Source: Thauera sedimentorum
GTDB taxonomy: Bacteria > Pseudomonadota > Gammaproteobacteria > Burkholderiales > Rhodocyclaceae
Length of the DNA: 64,000 bases
NCBI RefSeq assembly: GCF_014489115.1
Contig: NZ_JACTAH010000002.1
Coordinates: 124,001 to 188,000 of the forward strand
Direction of reading: 5' to 3'
This document shows positions 43,307 to 52,096 of the stretch, in pieces. The translations under genes and the position numbers were made by a program. A model generated the notes under the pieces. That model was not told where the DNA came from. It worked only from the letters and a program-made list of their open reading frames with translations, and ran no database searches. Position 1 is the first letter of the stretch, and every line of letters starts with the position of its first letter.

Positions 43307-43909
43307 TCAGAAGCGGCCGGTTTCCAGCCAGCGCTCGATCTGCGGGATGCGGTCCACGCCCCAGAAGGCTTCGCCATCGACGATGACGTAGGGCGAGCCG
43401 AACACGCCCTTGTCGATGGCGCGCGCGCATTCGTCCTTGAGGCGGTTGCGGATGGCCTCACCGGCGAGCGCCTCGACCAGAGCGGCACGGTCGGCGCCGA
43501 CCGCCGCGGCCACGTCCGCCACCACGGCTTCCTGCGAGATGTCGCGCCCCTGGGCGAAGTAGGCGCGATAGATGTCCAGCGCGAAGCGGCGGGCCATGGC
43601 TTCGTCCTGGTCGAGCAGCCAGTAGAAGGCGCGCGCAGCAACCTGGGTGCCCACCGGGAAGGGCTGCGGCACCACCCAGGGCAGGCCGTAGAACGCGGCG
43701 GTGCGCTCGAAGTCGCGGAACACGTACGGCCCCTTGAGCGGCGCATCGAGCATGAGCCTGGAGCCGGTGTGCTTGTACACCGCCCCCAGCAGGAAGGGCC
43801 GCCAGCGCACGCTGCGCCCGTGGGCCGCGGCCAGCGCGTCGATCTTTTCGGCCATGAAGTAGCCGTAGGGCGAGGAGAAGTCGAAGTAGAAGTCGATCGG
43901 TTCGGCCAT
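43307..43909 (-). CDS. 2-hydroxychromene-2-carboxylate isomerase / DsbA-family (GST-kappa-like) protein
   Basis: A 200-residue thioredoxin-fold protein with the N-terminal IDFYFDFSSPYGYFMAE typical of GST-kappa/HCCA isomerases (catalytic Ser in FSSPYGY) and the C-terminal GVFGSPYVIVDGEAFWGVDR. It uses glutathione in the characterised family members. It lies between the Asp-box gene and the acyl-CoA dehydrogenase on the same strand; such genes also accompany aromatic or terpene acyl-CoA clusters. Confidence 0.88.
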   Translation of the reverse strand: MAEPIDFYFDFSSPYGYFMAEKIDALAAAHGRSVRWRPFLLGAVYKHTGSRLMLDAPLKGPYVFRDFERTAAFYGLPWVVPQPFPVGTQVAARAFYWLLDQDEAMARRFALDIYRAYFAQGRDISQEAVVADVAAAVGADRAALVEALAGEAIRNRLKDECARAIDKGVFGSPYVIVDGEAFWGVDRIPQIERWLETGRF

Positions 43910-43952
43910 CGTTCAATCTCCGCCTGCGCCGGCAGGCTTGGGAATAAAAGAA

Positions 43953-44021
43953 GTTCCGCGGACACCCCCAGGCATGGAGAGGGAGGCTTGGGAATCCCGG
44001 AGGCGTTGGGGTCCGCGGAAC
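43953..44021. repeat. Inverted repeat with internal direct repeats
   Basis: Arms gttccgcggacacccc (43953-43968) and ggggtccgcggaac (44008-44021) face each other across about 40 bp. The sequence aggcttgggaat occurs at 43934-43945 and again at 43984-43995. It lies between the acyl-CoA dehydrogenase 3' end and the isomerase start on the - strand; it could be a terminator or a repeat remnant. Confidence 0.5.
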
Positions 44022-44043
44022 CGGTCAAATCATTTCGCCGGCC

Positions 44044-45177
44044 TCAGTCCGCCAGCGCGCGGCCGATGACCAGGCGCTGGATGTCGGAGGCGCCTTCGTA
44101 GATCTGGCACACCCGCACGTCGCGGTAGATGCGCTCGACCGGGAAGTCGCTCACGTAGCCGTAGCCACCGTGCACCTGGATGGCGTCCGAACATACGGAT
44201 TCGGCCATCTCGGAGGCGAACAGCTTGGCCATCGAGGCCTCCTTGAGGCAGGGGCGGCCGGCGTCCTTGAGGCTGGCGGCGTGCCAGACCAGCTGGCGCG
44301 CGGCTTCCAGGCGGGTGGCCATGTCGGCCAGGCGGAAGTTCACCGCCTGGTGCTCGAAGATCGGCTTGCCGAAGGCTTCGCGCTCCTGCGCGTACTTGAC
44401 CGCCGCTTCCAGCGCGGCGCGCGCCATGCCCAGGCACTGCGCGGCGATGCCGATGCGGCCCGCTTCCAGGTTGGAGAGCGCGATCTTGTAGCCTTCGCCT
44501 TCCTTACCGATCACGGAATCGGCCGGAATGCGGCAGTCCTCGAACAGGATCTGGGTGGTGTCCGAGGCCTTCTGGCCCATCTTTTCCTCGATGCGGCCGA
44601 CCTGGTAGCCGGGCGCGTTGGCCGGCACAAGGAAGCAGGTGATGCCCTTCTTGCCGGCAGCCTTGTCGGTCACCGCGAAGACGATCGCCATGTCGGCATG
44701 CTTGCCGGTGGTGATGAACTGCTTGACGCCGTTGAGCACCCACTCGTCGCCCTCGCGAACCGCGGTAGTGCGGATGGCCGAAGCGTCCGAGCCGACGTGC
44801 GGCTCGGTCAGGCAGAAGCAGCCGAGCTTCTCGCCGCGGGCCAGGGGCTTGAGCCAGGCCTCCTTCTGCGCGTCGGAGCCGAAGCGGTTGAGGATGCCGC
44901 AGGGCAGCGAGTTCTGCACGCTGACGATGGTGGACGTGGCCCCGTCACCGGCGGCGATCTCTTCCAGCGCCAGCACCAGGCTCATGTAATCCATGCCCGC
45001 GCCGCCCCACTCTTCCGGCACCACCATGCCGAGCGCGCCGAGCTCGGCCAGCTCCTGCAGGGCTTCGCGCGGGAAGGTGTGGTTGCGGTCCCAGTCGGCG
45101 GCGAAGGGGGCGAGGCGCTCCTGCGCAAAGGCGCGCAGCGAGTCGCGGATCATTTCCTGTTCTTGGGTGAGGATCAT
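44044..45177 (-). CDS. Acyl-CoA dehydrogenase
   Basis: A 377-residue FAD-dependent dehydrogenase of the short/branched-chain type: GCFCLTEPHVGSDASAI (substrate/FAD segment), WVLNGVKQFITTG, and the C-terminal catalytic-base region CQIYEGASDIQRLV with Glu at the usual position. It oxidises an acyl-CoA to the enoyl-CoA, passing electrons to ETF. It is the last gene of the LiuR-controlled block (thioesterase, IVD, thiolase, ACAD). Substrate not certain; butyryl- or methylbutyryl-CoA is possible. Confidence 0.92.
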   Translation of the reverse strand: MILTQEQEMIRDSLRAFAQERLAPFAADWDRNHTFPREALQELAELGALGMVVPEEWGGAGMDYMSLVLALEEIAAGDGATSTIVSVQNSLPCGILNRFGSDAQKEAWLKPLARGEKLGCFCLTEPHVGSDASAIRTTAVREGDEWVLNGVKQFITTGKHADMAIVFAVTDKAAGKKGITCFLVPANAPGYQVGRIEEKMGQKASDTTQILFEDCRIPADSVIGKEGEGYKIALSNLEAGRIGIAAQCLGMARAALEAAVKYAQEREAFGKPIFEHQAVNFRLADMATRLEAARQLVWHAASLKDAGRPCLKEASMAKLFASEMAESVCSDAIQVHGGYGYVSDFPVERIYRDVRVCQIYEGASDIQRLVIGRALAD

Positions 45178-45229
45178 TGTGAGTCCTGGATACCTGAGTT
45201 TCCGGGTGATTGGTCGGTCATTACCTGCG

Positions 45230-45400
45230 TCCCTCCCCCTTCAAGGGGGGTGAGGGCGGGGTTTCGCAAAGCATGCTTTGCGCCGACCGAACGGGCTGGT
45301 TGTGCAAAACCGGCCCCGACGGACACTGGGGGATGGGTTCCCCTTGCGGCCGAGAATACCCATCCCCACCCCGACCCTCCCCTTGAAGGGGAGGGAGAAA
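45230..45400. repeat. Palindromic intergenic repeat, copy C
   Basis: An element of about 171 bp: ccctcccccttcaagggggg at one end, ccctccccttgaaggggagg at the other, with gcaaagcatgctttgc and ggttgtgcaaaaccggcc inside. It aligns with the reverse complement of copy A (30554-30726). It fills the gap between the thiolase and acyl-CoA dehydrogenase genes. Confidence 0.75.
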
Positions 45401-45408
45401 ACCGGTGC

Positions 45409-46599
45409 CTACGCGAGCTCGACTGCCAGCGCGGTGGCTTCACCGCCGCCGATGCACAGGCTGGCCACGCCGCGCTTCTTGCCGTACTGGCGCAGCGCGC
45501 CGAGCAGCGAGACGATGATGCGTGCGCCGGAGGCGCCGATCGGGTGACCCAGGGCGCAGGCGCCGCCATGCACGTTGACCTTGTCGTGCGGCAGGTTCAT
45601 TTCCTTCATGGCCGCCATGGTGACCACCGCGAAGGCTTCGTTGATCTCCCACAGGTCGACGTCGCCGACCTGCCAGCCGGCCTTGTCCAGCACCTTCTGC
45701 ATGGCGCCGACCGGGGCGGTGGTGAACCACTTCGGCTCCTGCGCGTGGGTGGCGTGCGCCAGGATGGTGGCCAGCGGCTTGAGGCCGAGCTTCTCGGCGG
45801 TGGAGCGGCGCATCAGCACCAGCGCCGCGGCGCCATCGGAGATCGAGCTGGAGTTGGCGGCGGTGACCGTGCCGGTCTTGCTGAACGCGGGCTTGAGGGT
45901 GGGGATCTTCTCCGGCTGGGCCTTGAGCGGCTGCTCGTCGTTCTCCACGACCACATCGCCCTTGCGCCCGGAGATGGTGACCGGCGTCACTTCCCACTTG
46001 AACAGGCCTTCCTTGATGGCCTTCTGCGCACGGGTGGTGGAGCTCATGGCGAACTCGTCCTGCGCTTCGCGCGAGAAGCTGTAGTGGCCGGCGCAGTCTT
46101 CCGCGAAGGTGCCCATCAGGCGGCCCTTGGTCTCTTCCGAGTAGCGGTCTTCCAGGCCGTCGAAGAACATGTGGTCCAGCACCTGGCCGTGACCCAGGCG
46201 GTAGCCGCCGCGCGCCTTGGGCAGCAGGTAGGGGGCGTTGGACATGGATTCCATGCCGCCGGCCACCATCACCTCGTTGCTGCCGGCGAGCAGCAGGTCG
46301 TGGGCCAGCATGGTGGCCTTCATGCCCGAGCCGCACACCTTGTTGATGGTGGTGCAGCCGGCCGACAGCGGCAGCCCGGCGCCCAGCGCGGCCTGGCGGG
46401 CCGGCGCCTGGCCGAGGCCGGCGGGCAGCACGCAGCCCATGATCACTTCCTGCACCTGCTCGGCGTTCAGGCCGGCGCGCTCCAGCGCGGCGCGGATGGC
46501 CGCAGCGCCCAGCTGCGGGGCGGTGAGCGAGGCGAGCTCGCCCTGGAAGCCACCCATCGGGGTGCGGGCGGCGGAAACGATGACGACGGGGTCGGTCAT
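45409..46599 (-). CDS. Acetyl-CoA C-acyltransferase (thiolase)
   Basis: A 396-residue thiolase with acyl-accepting Cys in TINKVCGSGMKA (about residue 88), NEAFAVVTMAAMKE, GGACALGHPIGASGARI with the catalytic His, and C-terminal VASLCIGGGEATAL with the second Cys. It likely cleaves acetoacetyl-CoA to acetyl-CoA at the end of the leucine route, or other 3-ketoacyl-CoA. It could also supply acetoacetyl-CoA for PHA synthesis by the PhaC at 50214. Confidence 0.93.
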   Translation of the reverse strand: MTDPVVIVSAARTPMGGFQGELASLTAPQLGAAAIRAALERAGLNAEQVQEVIMGCVLPAGLGQAPARQAALGAGLPLSAGCTTINKVCGSGMKATMLAHDLLLAGSNEVMVAGGMESMSNAPYLLPKARGGYRLGHGQVLDHMFFDGLEDRYSEETKGRLMGTFAEDCAGHYSFSREAQDEFAMSSTTRAQKAIKEGLFKWEVTPVTISGRKGDVVVENDEQPLKAQPEKIPTLKPAFSKTGTVTAANSSSISDGAAALVLMRRSTAEKLGLKPLATILAHATHAQEPKWFTTAPVGAMQKVLDKAGWQVGDVDLWEINEAFAVVTMAAMKEMNLPHDKVNVHGGACALGHPIGASGARIIVSLLGALRQYGKKRGVASLCIGGGEATALAVELA

Positions 46600-46659
46600 G
46601 GGGTGCTCCTGATGAAGTCGGTTGAATCTTGCGGTAGGTAACGATGCCGATTAGCAGGT

Positions 46660-46770
46660 GCCTTCCCCTTCAAGGGGAAGGACAGGATGGGGATGGGTCA
46701 AGCCGGAAGGCCGCAGCGTAAAACCCATCCCCACCCCGGCCCTCCCCTTGAAGGGGAGGGAGAAAACCCA
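46660..46770. repeat. Palindromic intergenic repeat, copy D
   Basis: A 111-bp compact form: ccttccccttcaaggggaag, then ggacaggatggggatgggt, a spacer, aacccatccccaccccggcc and ctccccttgaaggggaggg. The two halves are inverted to each other. It lies between the thiolase and isovaleryl-CoA dehydrogenase genes. Confidence 0.75.
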
Positions 46771-46774
46771 CGCC

Positions 46775-47947
46775 TCACATCGTCTCGGCAAACAGCTCAC
46801 GGCCGATCAGCATCCTGCGGATCTCGCTGGTGCCGGCGCCGATTTCGTACAGCTTGGCGTCGCGCCACAGGCGGCCGACCGGGTATTCATTGGTGTAGCC
46901 CACGCCGCCCAGCGCCTGGATCGCCTCGCCGGCCATCCAGGTGGCCTTTTCGGCGGAGTACAGGATGGCGCCGGCAGCGTCCTTGCGCAGGCTGCGCGAA
47001 TGATCGAGGCGGTCGCAGGCCTGGCCCACCGCATACACGTAGGCGCGGGTGGCGCTCCAGGTGGAGTACATGTCGGCGATCTTGCCCTGCATGAGCTGGA
47101 ACTCGCCGATCGGGGTGTCGAACTGCTTGCGCTCGTGCATGTAGGGCACGACCACGTCCATGCACGCCGCCATGATGCCCAGCGGGCCACCGGAGAGCAC
47201 CGCGCGCTCGTAGTCCAGGCCGCTCATCAGCACCTTGACGCCGTTGCCCACGCCGCCCAGCACGTTCTCTTCCGGGACTTCGACGTCGTCGAAGAACAGC
47301 GGGAAGGTGTTGGAGCCGCGCATGCCCAGCTTGTCCAGGTGGGTGCCGTGCGAGAAACCCTTCATGCCCTTCTCGATGATGAAGGCGGTCATGCCCCTGG
47401 GGCCGGCGTTGATGTCGGTCTTGGCATAGACCACCAGGGTGTCGGCGTCGCCGCCGTTGGTGATCCACATTTTGGAACCGTTCAGCACGTAACGGTCGCC
47501 CTTCTTGTCGGCGCGCAGCTTCATGCTGACCACGTCGGAACCGGCGTTGGGCTCCGACATCGCCAATGCACCGACCTGCTCGCCGGAGATCAGCCCCGGC
47601 AGATACTTGCGCTTCTGCGCCTCGTTGCCGTTGCGGCGGATCTGGTTCACGCACAGGTTGGAGTGCGCGCCGTAGGACAGGCCCACCGACGCGGAGGCGC
47701 GGGAAATCTCTTCCATGGCGATGATGTGGGCCAGATAGCCCATGGCGGTGCCGCCGTATTCCTCTTCCACGGTCATGCCATGCACGCCCAGGTCGCCGAG
47801 CTTCTTCCACAGGTCGGCGGGGAACTCGTTCACCCGGTCGATCTCGGCGGCGCGCGGGGCGATTTCCGCGGCGCAGAAGTCGCGCAGGGTGTCGCGCAGC
47901 ATCTCGATGGTTTCGCCGAGGTTGAAGTCCAGGCTGGGTACGTTCAT
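46775..47947 (-). CDS. liuA: Isovaleryl-CoA dehydrogenase
   Basis: A 390-residue acyl-CoA dehydrogenase. Assignment to isovaleryl-CoA rests on the internal catalytic-base segment [16 protein letters not shown], which matches the Glu254 region of human IVD, together with the C-terminal [14 protein letters not shown], where the usual catalytic Glu position carries Gly/Ala as in IVD. It converts isovaleryl-CoA to 3-methylcrotonyl-CoA, the substrate of the carboxylase encoded at 28.4-33.2 kb. Confidence 0.95.
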   Translation of the reverse strand: MNVPSLDFNLGETIEMLRDTLRDFCAAEIAPRAAEIDRVNEFPADLWKKLGDLGVHGMTVEEEYGGTAMGYLAHIIAMEEISRASASVGLSYGAHSNLCVNQIRRNGNEAQKRKYLPGLISGEQVGALAMSEPNAGSDVVSMKLRADKKGDRYVLNGSKMWITNGGDADTLVVYAKTDINAGPRGMTAFIIEKGMKGFSHGTHLDKLGMRGSNTFPLFFDDVEVPEENVLGGVGNGVKVLMSGLDYERAVLSGGPLGIMAACMDVVVPYMHERKQFDTPIGEFQLMQGKIADMYSTWSATRAYVYAVGQACDRLDHSRSLRKDAAGAILYSAEKATWMAGEAIQALGGVGYTNEYPVGRLWRDAKLYEIGAGTSEIRRMLIGRELFAETM

Positions 47948-47996
47948 GTTGTGGTCTCCTCCACGCTGCTGTTCAGCGGTTGTCGTACGTGTCCGT

Positions 47997-48464
47997 TCAG
48001 GCGGGCCGCTCGGCCTTGCCGTGTAGAACCATGATGGTCTGCTGCATGGTGGCGCACAAGTTCCACTGCCCGTCCTGCACCGCGAACACGTCGGCGCGGG
48101 TGACGATCAGCGTACGGCCCGGGCGCACCACCTCGCCGCAGGCCACCAGGCGCTCTCCGGCCGCCGGGGCGACCAGGTTGAGCTTGTATTCGACGGTGAG
48201 CACGCTGGCCTCGGCCGACACCAGCGAGTTGGCGGCGAACCCGCCGGCGTTGTCGGCGATCATGCCGACGATGCCGCCGTGGATGTAGCCGTGCTGCTGG
48301 GTGATGTCGTCGCGGTGCGGCAGTTCGATCTCGACGAAGCCGGGCTCGACCGCGATGATGCGCGCACCGATCAGGCTCATCGCCTGCTGGCGGTCGAAAC
48401 TCGCACGCACGCGCTCGGCGTAGTTCGGGTCTCGCGGCTGGAAGATCGGGGCTTCGCGGCGCAT
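47997..48464 (-). CDS. PaaI-type hotdog thioesterase
   Basis: A 155-residue single-hotdog protein with [20 protein letters not shown], the active-site region of PaaI/HGG thioesterases, and [22 protein letters not shown] at 48464 has an AAGGAGA ribosome site at proper distance, better than the upstream ATG of the same frame at 48497, which lies close to the operator. It is the first gene of the LiuR-controlled operon; it may release CoA from blocked intermediates. Confidence 0.88.
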   Translation of the reverse strand: MRREAPIFQPRDPNYAERVRASFDRQQAMSLIGARIIAVEPGFVEIELPHRDDITQQHGYIHGGIVGMIADNAGGFAANSLVSAEASVLTVEYKLNLVAPAAGERLVACGEVVRPGRTLIVTRADVFAVQDGQWNLCATMQQTIMVLHGKAERPA

Positions 48465-48506
48465 TCGGTCTCCTTCGACAGAGGCGAATCCTGTCATTGT
48501 TTTTAC

Positions 48507-48524
48507 GTTTACGTCAACGTAAAC
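48507..48524 (-). promoter_or_regulatory. LiuR-type palindromic operator
   Basis: GTTTACGTCAACGTAAAC, an 18-bp near-perfect palindrome (8-bp arms). It lies between the MerR-family regulator gene and the thioesterase-ivd-thiolase-ACAD operon. MerR-family LiuR proteins bind such ACGT-containing palindromes within a long promoter spacer in proteobacterial leucine clusters. Confidence 0.75.
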
Positions 48525-48539
48525 TAACCATCAAAAAAA

Positions 48540-48977
48540 TCAAGCGACGCTGCGCATGTGGCGGTCGAGTTCGGCGCGCGCCTGTTCGGCGCCGGCGGCG
48601 TTGTCGCCCAGCAGGGCGGAACACTGACGCTCGAGCATGTCGATCTCGCCGAGCACGGCCTCGATGTCCTCGCGCTGCTGCTCCAGCGCCGCACGACGCT
48701 CGGTGAGCACGCGCAGGAAGCGCTGCAGCTGCGGGGCCGAGTTGCGCACGCCGTCGTACATGTCGATCAGTTCCTTGATCTCGGCGAGCGACAGGCCGAG
48801 GCGCTTGCCGCGCAGGGTCAGGCGCAGGCGGGTGCGATCGGCCTTGGTATAGACCCGCGCCCGGCCGCTGCGCGACGGGGTGAGCAGGCCCTGATCCTCG
48901 TAGAACCGGATCGCGCGCGGGGTAACGTCGAATTCGCGTGCGAGTTCGGTGATGGTGTAGGTTTGTTCGGTGGCCAT
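48540..48977 (-). CDS. liuR: MerR-family regulator, LiuR-like
   Basis: A 145-residue MerR protein: winged helix ITELAREFDVTPRAIRFYEDQGLLTPSR, followed by the linker and a long coiled coil (LTERRAALEQQREDIEAVLGEI) for dimerisation. There is no Cys cluster for metal sensing. Its place directly upstream of ivd genes and an ACGT palindrome fits LiuR, the regulator of leucine/isovalerate degradation, which responds to pathway intermediates. Confidence 0.88.
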   Translation of the reverse strand: MATEQTYTITELAREFDVTPRAIRFYEDQGLLTPSRSGRARVYTKADRTRLRLTLRGKRLGLSLAEIKELIDMYDGVRNSAPQLQRFLRVLTERRAALEQQREDIEAVLGEIDMLERQCSALLGDNAAGAEQARAELDRHMRSVA

Positions 48978-49020
48978 GGCGCTGCCTGTCGCGCAACCCG
49001 CACGCCCTGGAGGCGGCAGG

Positions 49021-49075
49021 AAAAGTTAAATATTTGTTTTATAAAAACAAAAGTTTTTACAGCGAGAAAAGTTAA
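49021..49075. promoter_or_regulatory. AT-rich divergent promoter region
   Basis: In a very GC-rich setting, 49021-49075 is AT-rich: direct repeats aaaagttaa at 49021-49029 and 49067-49075 flank an imperfect palindrome ttgttttataaaaacaa (49034-49050). It lies between liuR (-) and the MBL gene (+), so it probably holds promoters for both and may be an operator. Confidence 0.45.
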
Positions 49076-49132
49076 GCAGATTTCCGGGGTTTGAGCAATG
49101 CGCATCGCACCCCGCCCGCAGGAGAGACCCCG

Positions 49133-50194
49133 ATGAATACCACCGCACCCGCCACCAAACCCGACGCGGCAGGCCCCGACGCCCTGTCCTACCCCTGGTC
49201 CGACACCCCCGCCGGCGGCACCGTGCGCCAGGTCGCCACCGGCGTGGGCTGGGTCCGCATGCCGCTGCCCTTCGCCCTCAATCACGTCAATCTGTGGCTG
49301 CTCGACGACGGCGACGCCGCCGTGGTGGTGGATACCGGCTTCGGCCTGGACGAGGTGCGCACGCACTGGAACGACATCCTCGCCGCCGACGGCCGCCCGC
49401 TGTCGCGCGTGGTCGTGACCCACTGCCACCCCGACCATCTCGGCCTCGCCGACTGGCTGGCCGCCCGCGACGGGGCGCGGGTATGCATGACGCAGGGCGA
49501 GTTCCTCGGCGGCCACGCGCTCTGGCACCAGCTGCCCGGGCATTGCGTGGCCGACATGGTGGAACAGTTCCGCGCCCACGGCCTGGATGCCGCCCGCCTG
49601 GACGCGCTGGCCACCCGCGGCAACGCCTACCGCCGCGGCGTGCCGGCGCTGCCGGCCAGCTACCACCGGCTCTTCGACGGCGACCGCCTGCGCATCGGCG
49701 CGCACGAATGGGAGGTCATCGTCGGCTACGGCCACGCCCCGGAACATGCCAGCCTCTACTGCGAGTCGCTCGGGGTGCTCATTTCGGGCGACATGCTGCT
49801 GCCGCGCATCTCCACCAATGTCAGCGTTTTCGCCGCCACGCCGGATGACGACCCGCTCGGCTGGTTCCTCGATTCGCTGCACCGCATCAGCAAGCTGCCC
49901 GACCGAACGCTCGTGCTACCATCGCACGGGAGTCCGTTCCGGGGCATCCGGACGCGTGTGGAGCAACTCGTGACGCACCACCGCGACCGCTGTAACGAAC
50001 TGCTGGCAGCATGCAGTATGCCGCGCAGTGCAGGGGAACTGCTCGGCACTCTGTTCCCGCGCGAACTGGACACGCACCAGGTCATGTTCGCCATGGGGGA
50101 GGCAATCGCCCATCTCAACCATCTTGCAGTGCGGGGAGAGCTCTGCAGGCAGGTCGATGGCGATGGCGTGATCCGTTTTGCAAGAAACGCTTGA
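49133..50194 (+). CDS. MBL-fold metallo-hydrolase upstream of PHA synthase
   Basis: A 353-residue metallo-beta-lactamase-fold protein: VVDTGFGLDEV, metal motif THCHPDHLG, later GYGHAPEHASLYC, SGDMLLPRIS and LPSHGSPFRG, then a C-terminal helical extension. ATG at 49133 has a GCAGGAGAG site. It ends 19 bp before phaC, so it may be co-transcribed with it; possible thioesterase- or hydroxyacyl-hydrolase-like activity, substrate unknown. Confidence 0.87.
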   Translation: MNTTAPATKPDAAGPDALSYPWSDTPAGGTVRQVATGVGWVRMPLPFALNHVNLWLLDDGDAAVVVDTGFGLDEVRTHWNDILAADGRPLSRVVVTHCHPDHLGLADWLAARDGARVCMTQGEFLGGHALWHQLPGHCVADMVEQFRAHGLDAARLDALATRGNAYRRGVPALPASYHRLFDGDRLRIGAHEWEVIVGYGHAPEHASLYCESLGVLISGDMLLPRISTNVSVFAATPDDDPLGWFLDSLHRISKLPDRTLVLPSHGSPFRGIRTRVEQLVTHHRDRCNELLAACSMPRSAGELLGTLFPRELDTHQVMFAMGEAIAHLNHLAVRGELCRQVDGDGVIRFARNA

Positions 50195-50213
50195 ACGAGG
50201 AGTACGAAGAAAA

Positions 50214-52037
50214 ATGGCTGCACCCACGCAAGAGACCACCCATCCCGAACTTCCCGATCCGAAGGAAGTCGCCAAGACCTACGCCGAGGTTGCCCAGCGC
50301 GCCTCCAAGCTGATCAGCGAGCATGTGCAGCGCCAGCTCAAGAAGGGCGTGGCCGCACCGGCCGACGAACTGGGCATCGCCCAGGCCTTCATGGACATGA
50401 TGGCCAAGCTGCTGTCCAACCCGTACAAGCTCGCCCAGTCGCAGATGAACCTGGTGTGGGACTACTTCTCGCTGTGGCAGCACTCCATGATGCGCTTCAT
50501 GGGCATGCAGGCGCCCCCGGTGGCCGCCCCCGAGAAGACCGACAAGCGCTTCAAGGACGAGGAGTGGGAACAGCACTTCATGTTCGATTTCATCAAGCAG
50601 TCCTACCTGATCGCCGCCCGCCACGTGCATGACACGGTGTGCTGCGTGGAGGGCCTGGACGAGCAGACGCAGAAGAAGGTCAACTTCTATACCCGCCAGT
50701 ACATCGACGCGATGAGCCCGTCGAACTTCGCCATGACCAACCCGGAAGTGTTCCGCGAGACGGTCAAGAGCCACGGGCAGAACCTGGTCAAGGGCCTGAA
50801 CAACCTGCTGCGCGACGTCGAGGAAGGCGGCGGCAACCTGCGGGTGAAGATGACCGACACCACGGCCTTCGAGCTGGGCAAGAACGTCGCCACCACGCCG
50901 GGCAAGGTGGTCTTCCAGACCGACATGATGCAGCTCATCCAGTACACGCCCAGCACCGACAAGGTGCTCAAGCGTCCGCTGCTGGTCGTGCCGCCGTGGA
51001 TCAACAAGTTCTACATCCTCGACCTGCGCGAGAAGAACTCCTACATCAAGTGGTGCGTGGACCAGGGCCACACCGTCTTCGTGATCTCCTGGGTGAACCC
51101 GGACGAGAAGCTGGCCGAGAAGAGCTTCGACGCCTACGTGCAGGAAGGCGTGATCGCCGCACTCGACGCCATCGAGAAACAGACCGGCGAGAAGGAAGTG
51201 AACGCCGCAGGCTACTGCCTGGGCGGCACCCTGCTGGCCACCACCCTGGCCTACCTGGCAGCCAAGAAGCAGAAGCGCATCGCCGCGGCCACCTTCTTCA
51301 CCACCATGACCGACTTCACCGAGCCGGGCGAGTTGGGCGTGTTCATCGACGAAGGCCAGGTCTCCAGCCTCGAGAAGAAGATGTTCGAGCGCGGCTACCT
51401 GGAAGGCTCGGAGATGGCCGGCACCTTCAACATGATGCGTGCCAACGACCTGATCTGGTCCTTCGTGGTGAACAACTACCTGATGGGCAAGGACCCCTTC
51501 CCCTTCGACCTGCTGTACTGGAACTCCGATTCCACCCGCATGCCGGCGAAGATGCACAGCTTCTACCTGCGCAAGATGTACATGGAGAACCGCCTGTCCC
51601 AGCCCGGCGGCATCGAAATCGACGGCACCCCGATCGATCTCGGCAAGATCAAGGTGCCCTGCTACTTCATCTCCACCATCGAAGACCACATCGCGCCGTG
51701 GAAGAGCACCTACGCCGGTGCGCGCAACTTCGGCGGCCCGGTGCGCTTCGTGCTGGGCGGCTCCGGCCACATCGCCGGCATCGTCAATCCGCCGGTGGCC
51801 AACAAGTACGGCTACTGGCTGAACCCGGCCGCCAAGCTGGTCGAGTCGGCCGATGACTGGTTCGCCGCCGCCCAGCAGCAGCCGGGCTCGTGGTGGACCG
51901 ACTGGCAGGCCTGGGTGGTCGCGCACGACGACGAGCAGGTCGCGCCGCGCGACCCGGCCAAGGGCAAGCTGAAGGTCATCGAGGACGGGCCGGGCAGCTA
52001 CGTCAAGGTGCGCATCGACAGCACGCGCAGCGCCTGA
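50214..52037 (+). CDS. phaC: Class I poly(3-hydroxyalkanoate) synthase
   Basis: A 607-residue PHA synthase that polymerises 3-hydroxyacyl-CoA into storage granules. The lipase-like box AAGYCLGGTLL carries Cys335; Asp491 in TIEDHIAPW and His519 in GGSGHIAG complete the triad (the Asp-His spacing of 28 equals that of Cupriavidus PhaC). The length fits class I. phaA and phaB are not adjacent; the thiolase at 45409 may contribute precursors. A strong terminator follows. Confidence 0.96.
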   Translation: MAAPTQETTHPELPDPKEVAKTYAEVAQRASKLISEHVQRQLKKGVAAPADELGIAQAFMDMMAKLLSNPYKLAQSQMNLVWDYFSLWQHSMMRFMGMQAPPVAAPEKTDKRFKDEEWEQHFMFDFIKQSYLIAARHVHDTVCCVEGLDEQTQKKVNFYTRQYIDAMSPSNFAMTNPEVFRETVKSHGQNLVKGLNNLLRDVEEGGGNLRVKMTDTTAFELGKNVATTPGKVVFQTDMMQLIQYTPSTDKVLKRPLLVVPPWINKFYILDLREKNSYIKWCVDQGHTVFVISWVNPDEKLAEKSFDAYVQEGVIAALDAIEKQTGEKEVNAAGYCLGGTLLATTLAYLAAKKQKRIAAATFFTTMTDFTEPGELGVFIDEGQVSSLEKKMFERGYLEGSEMAGTFNMMRANDLIWSFVVNNYLMGKDPFPFDLLYWNSDSTRMPAKMHSFYLRKMYMENRLSQPGGIEIDGTPIDLGKIKVPCYFISTIEDHIAPWKSTYAGARNFGGPVRFVLGGSGHIAGIVNPPVANKYGYWLNPAAKLVESADDWFAAAQQQPGSWWTDWQAWVVAHDDEQVAPRDPAKGKLKVIEDGPGSYVKVRIDSTRSA

Positions 52038-52060
52038 GTCCGGCAGGACCACATGGAGCA

Positions 52061-52090
52061 CGAGGGGGCCGCGGCCCCCTCGTTTCTTTT
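52061..52090 (+). terminator. Rho-independent terminator after phaC
   Basis: CGAGGGGGCC / GGCCCCCTCG hairpin (52061-52082) followed by tttctttt. It begins 24 bp after the phaC stop and ends 7 bp before the PIN gene. Confidence 0.93.
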
Positions 52091-52096
52091 GCCCCG

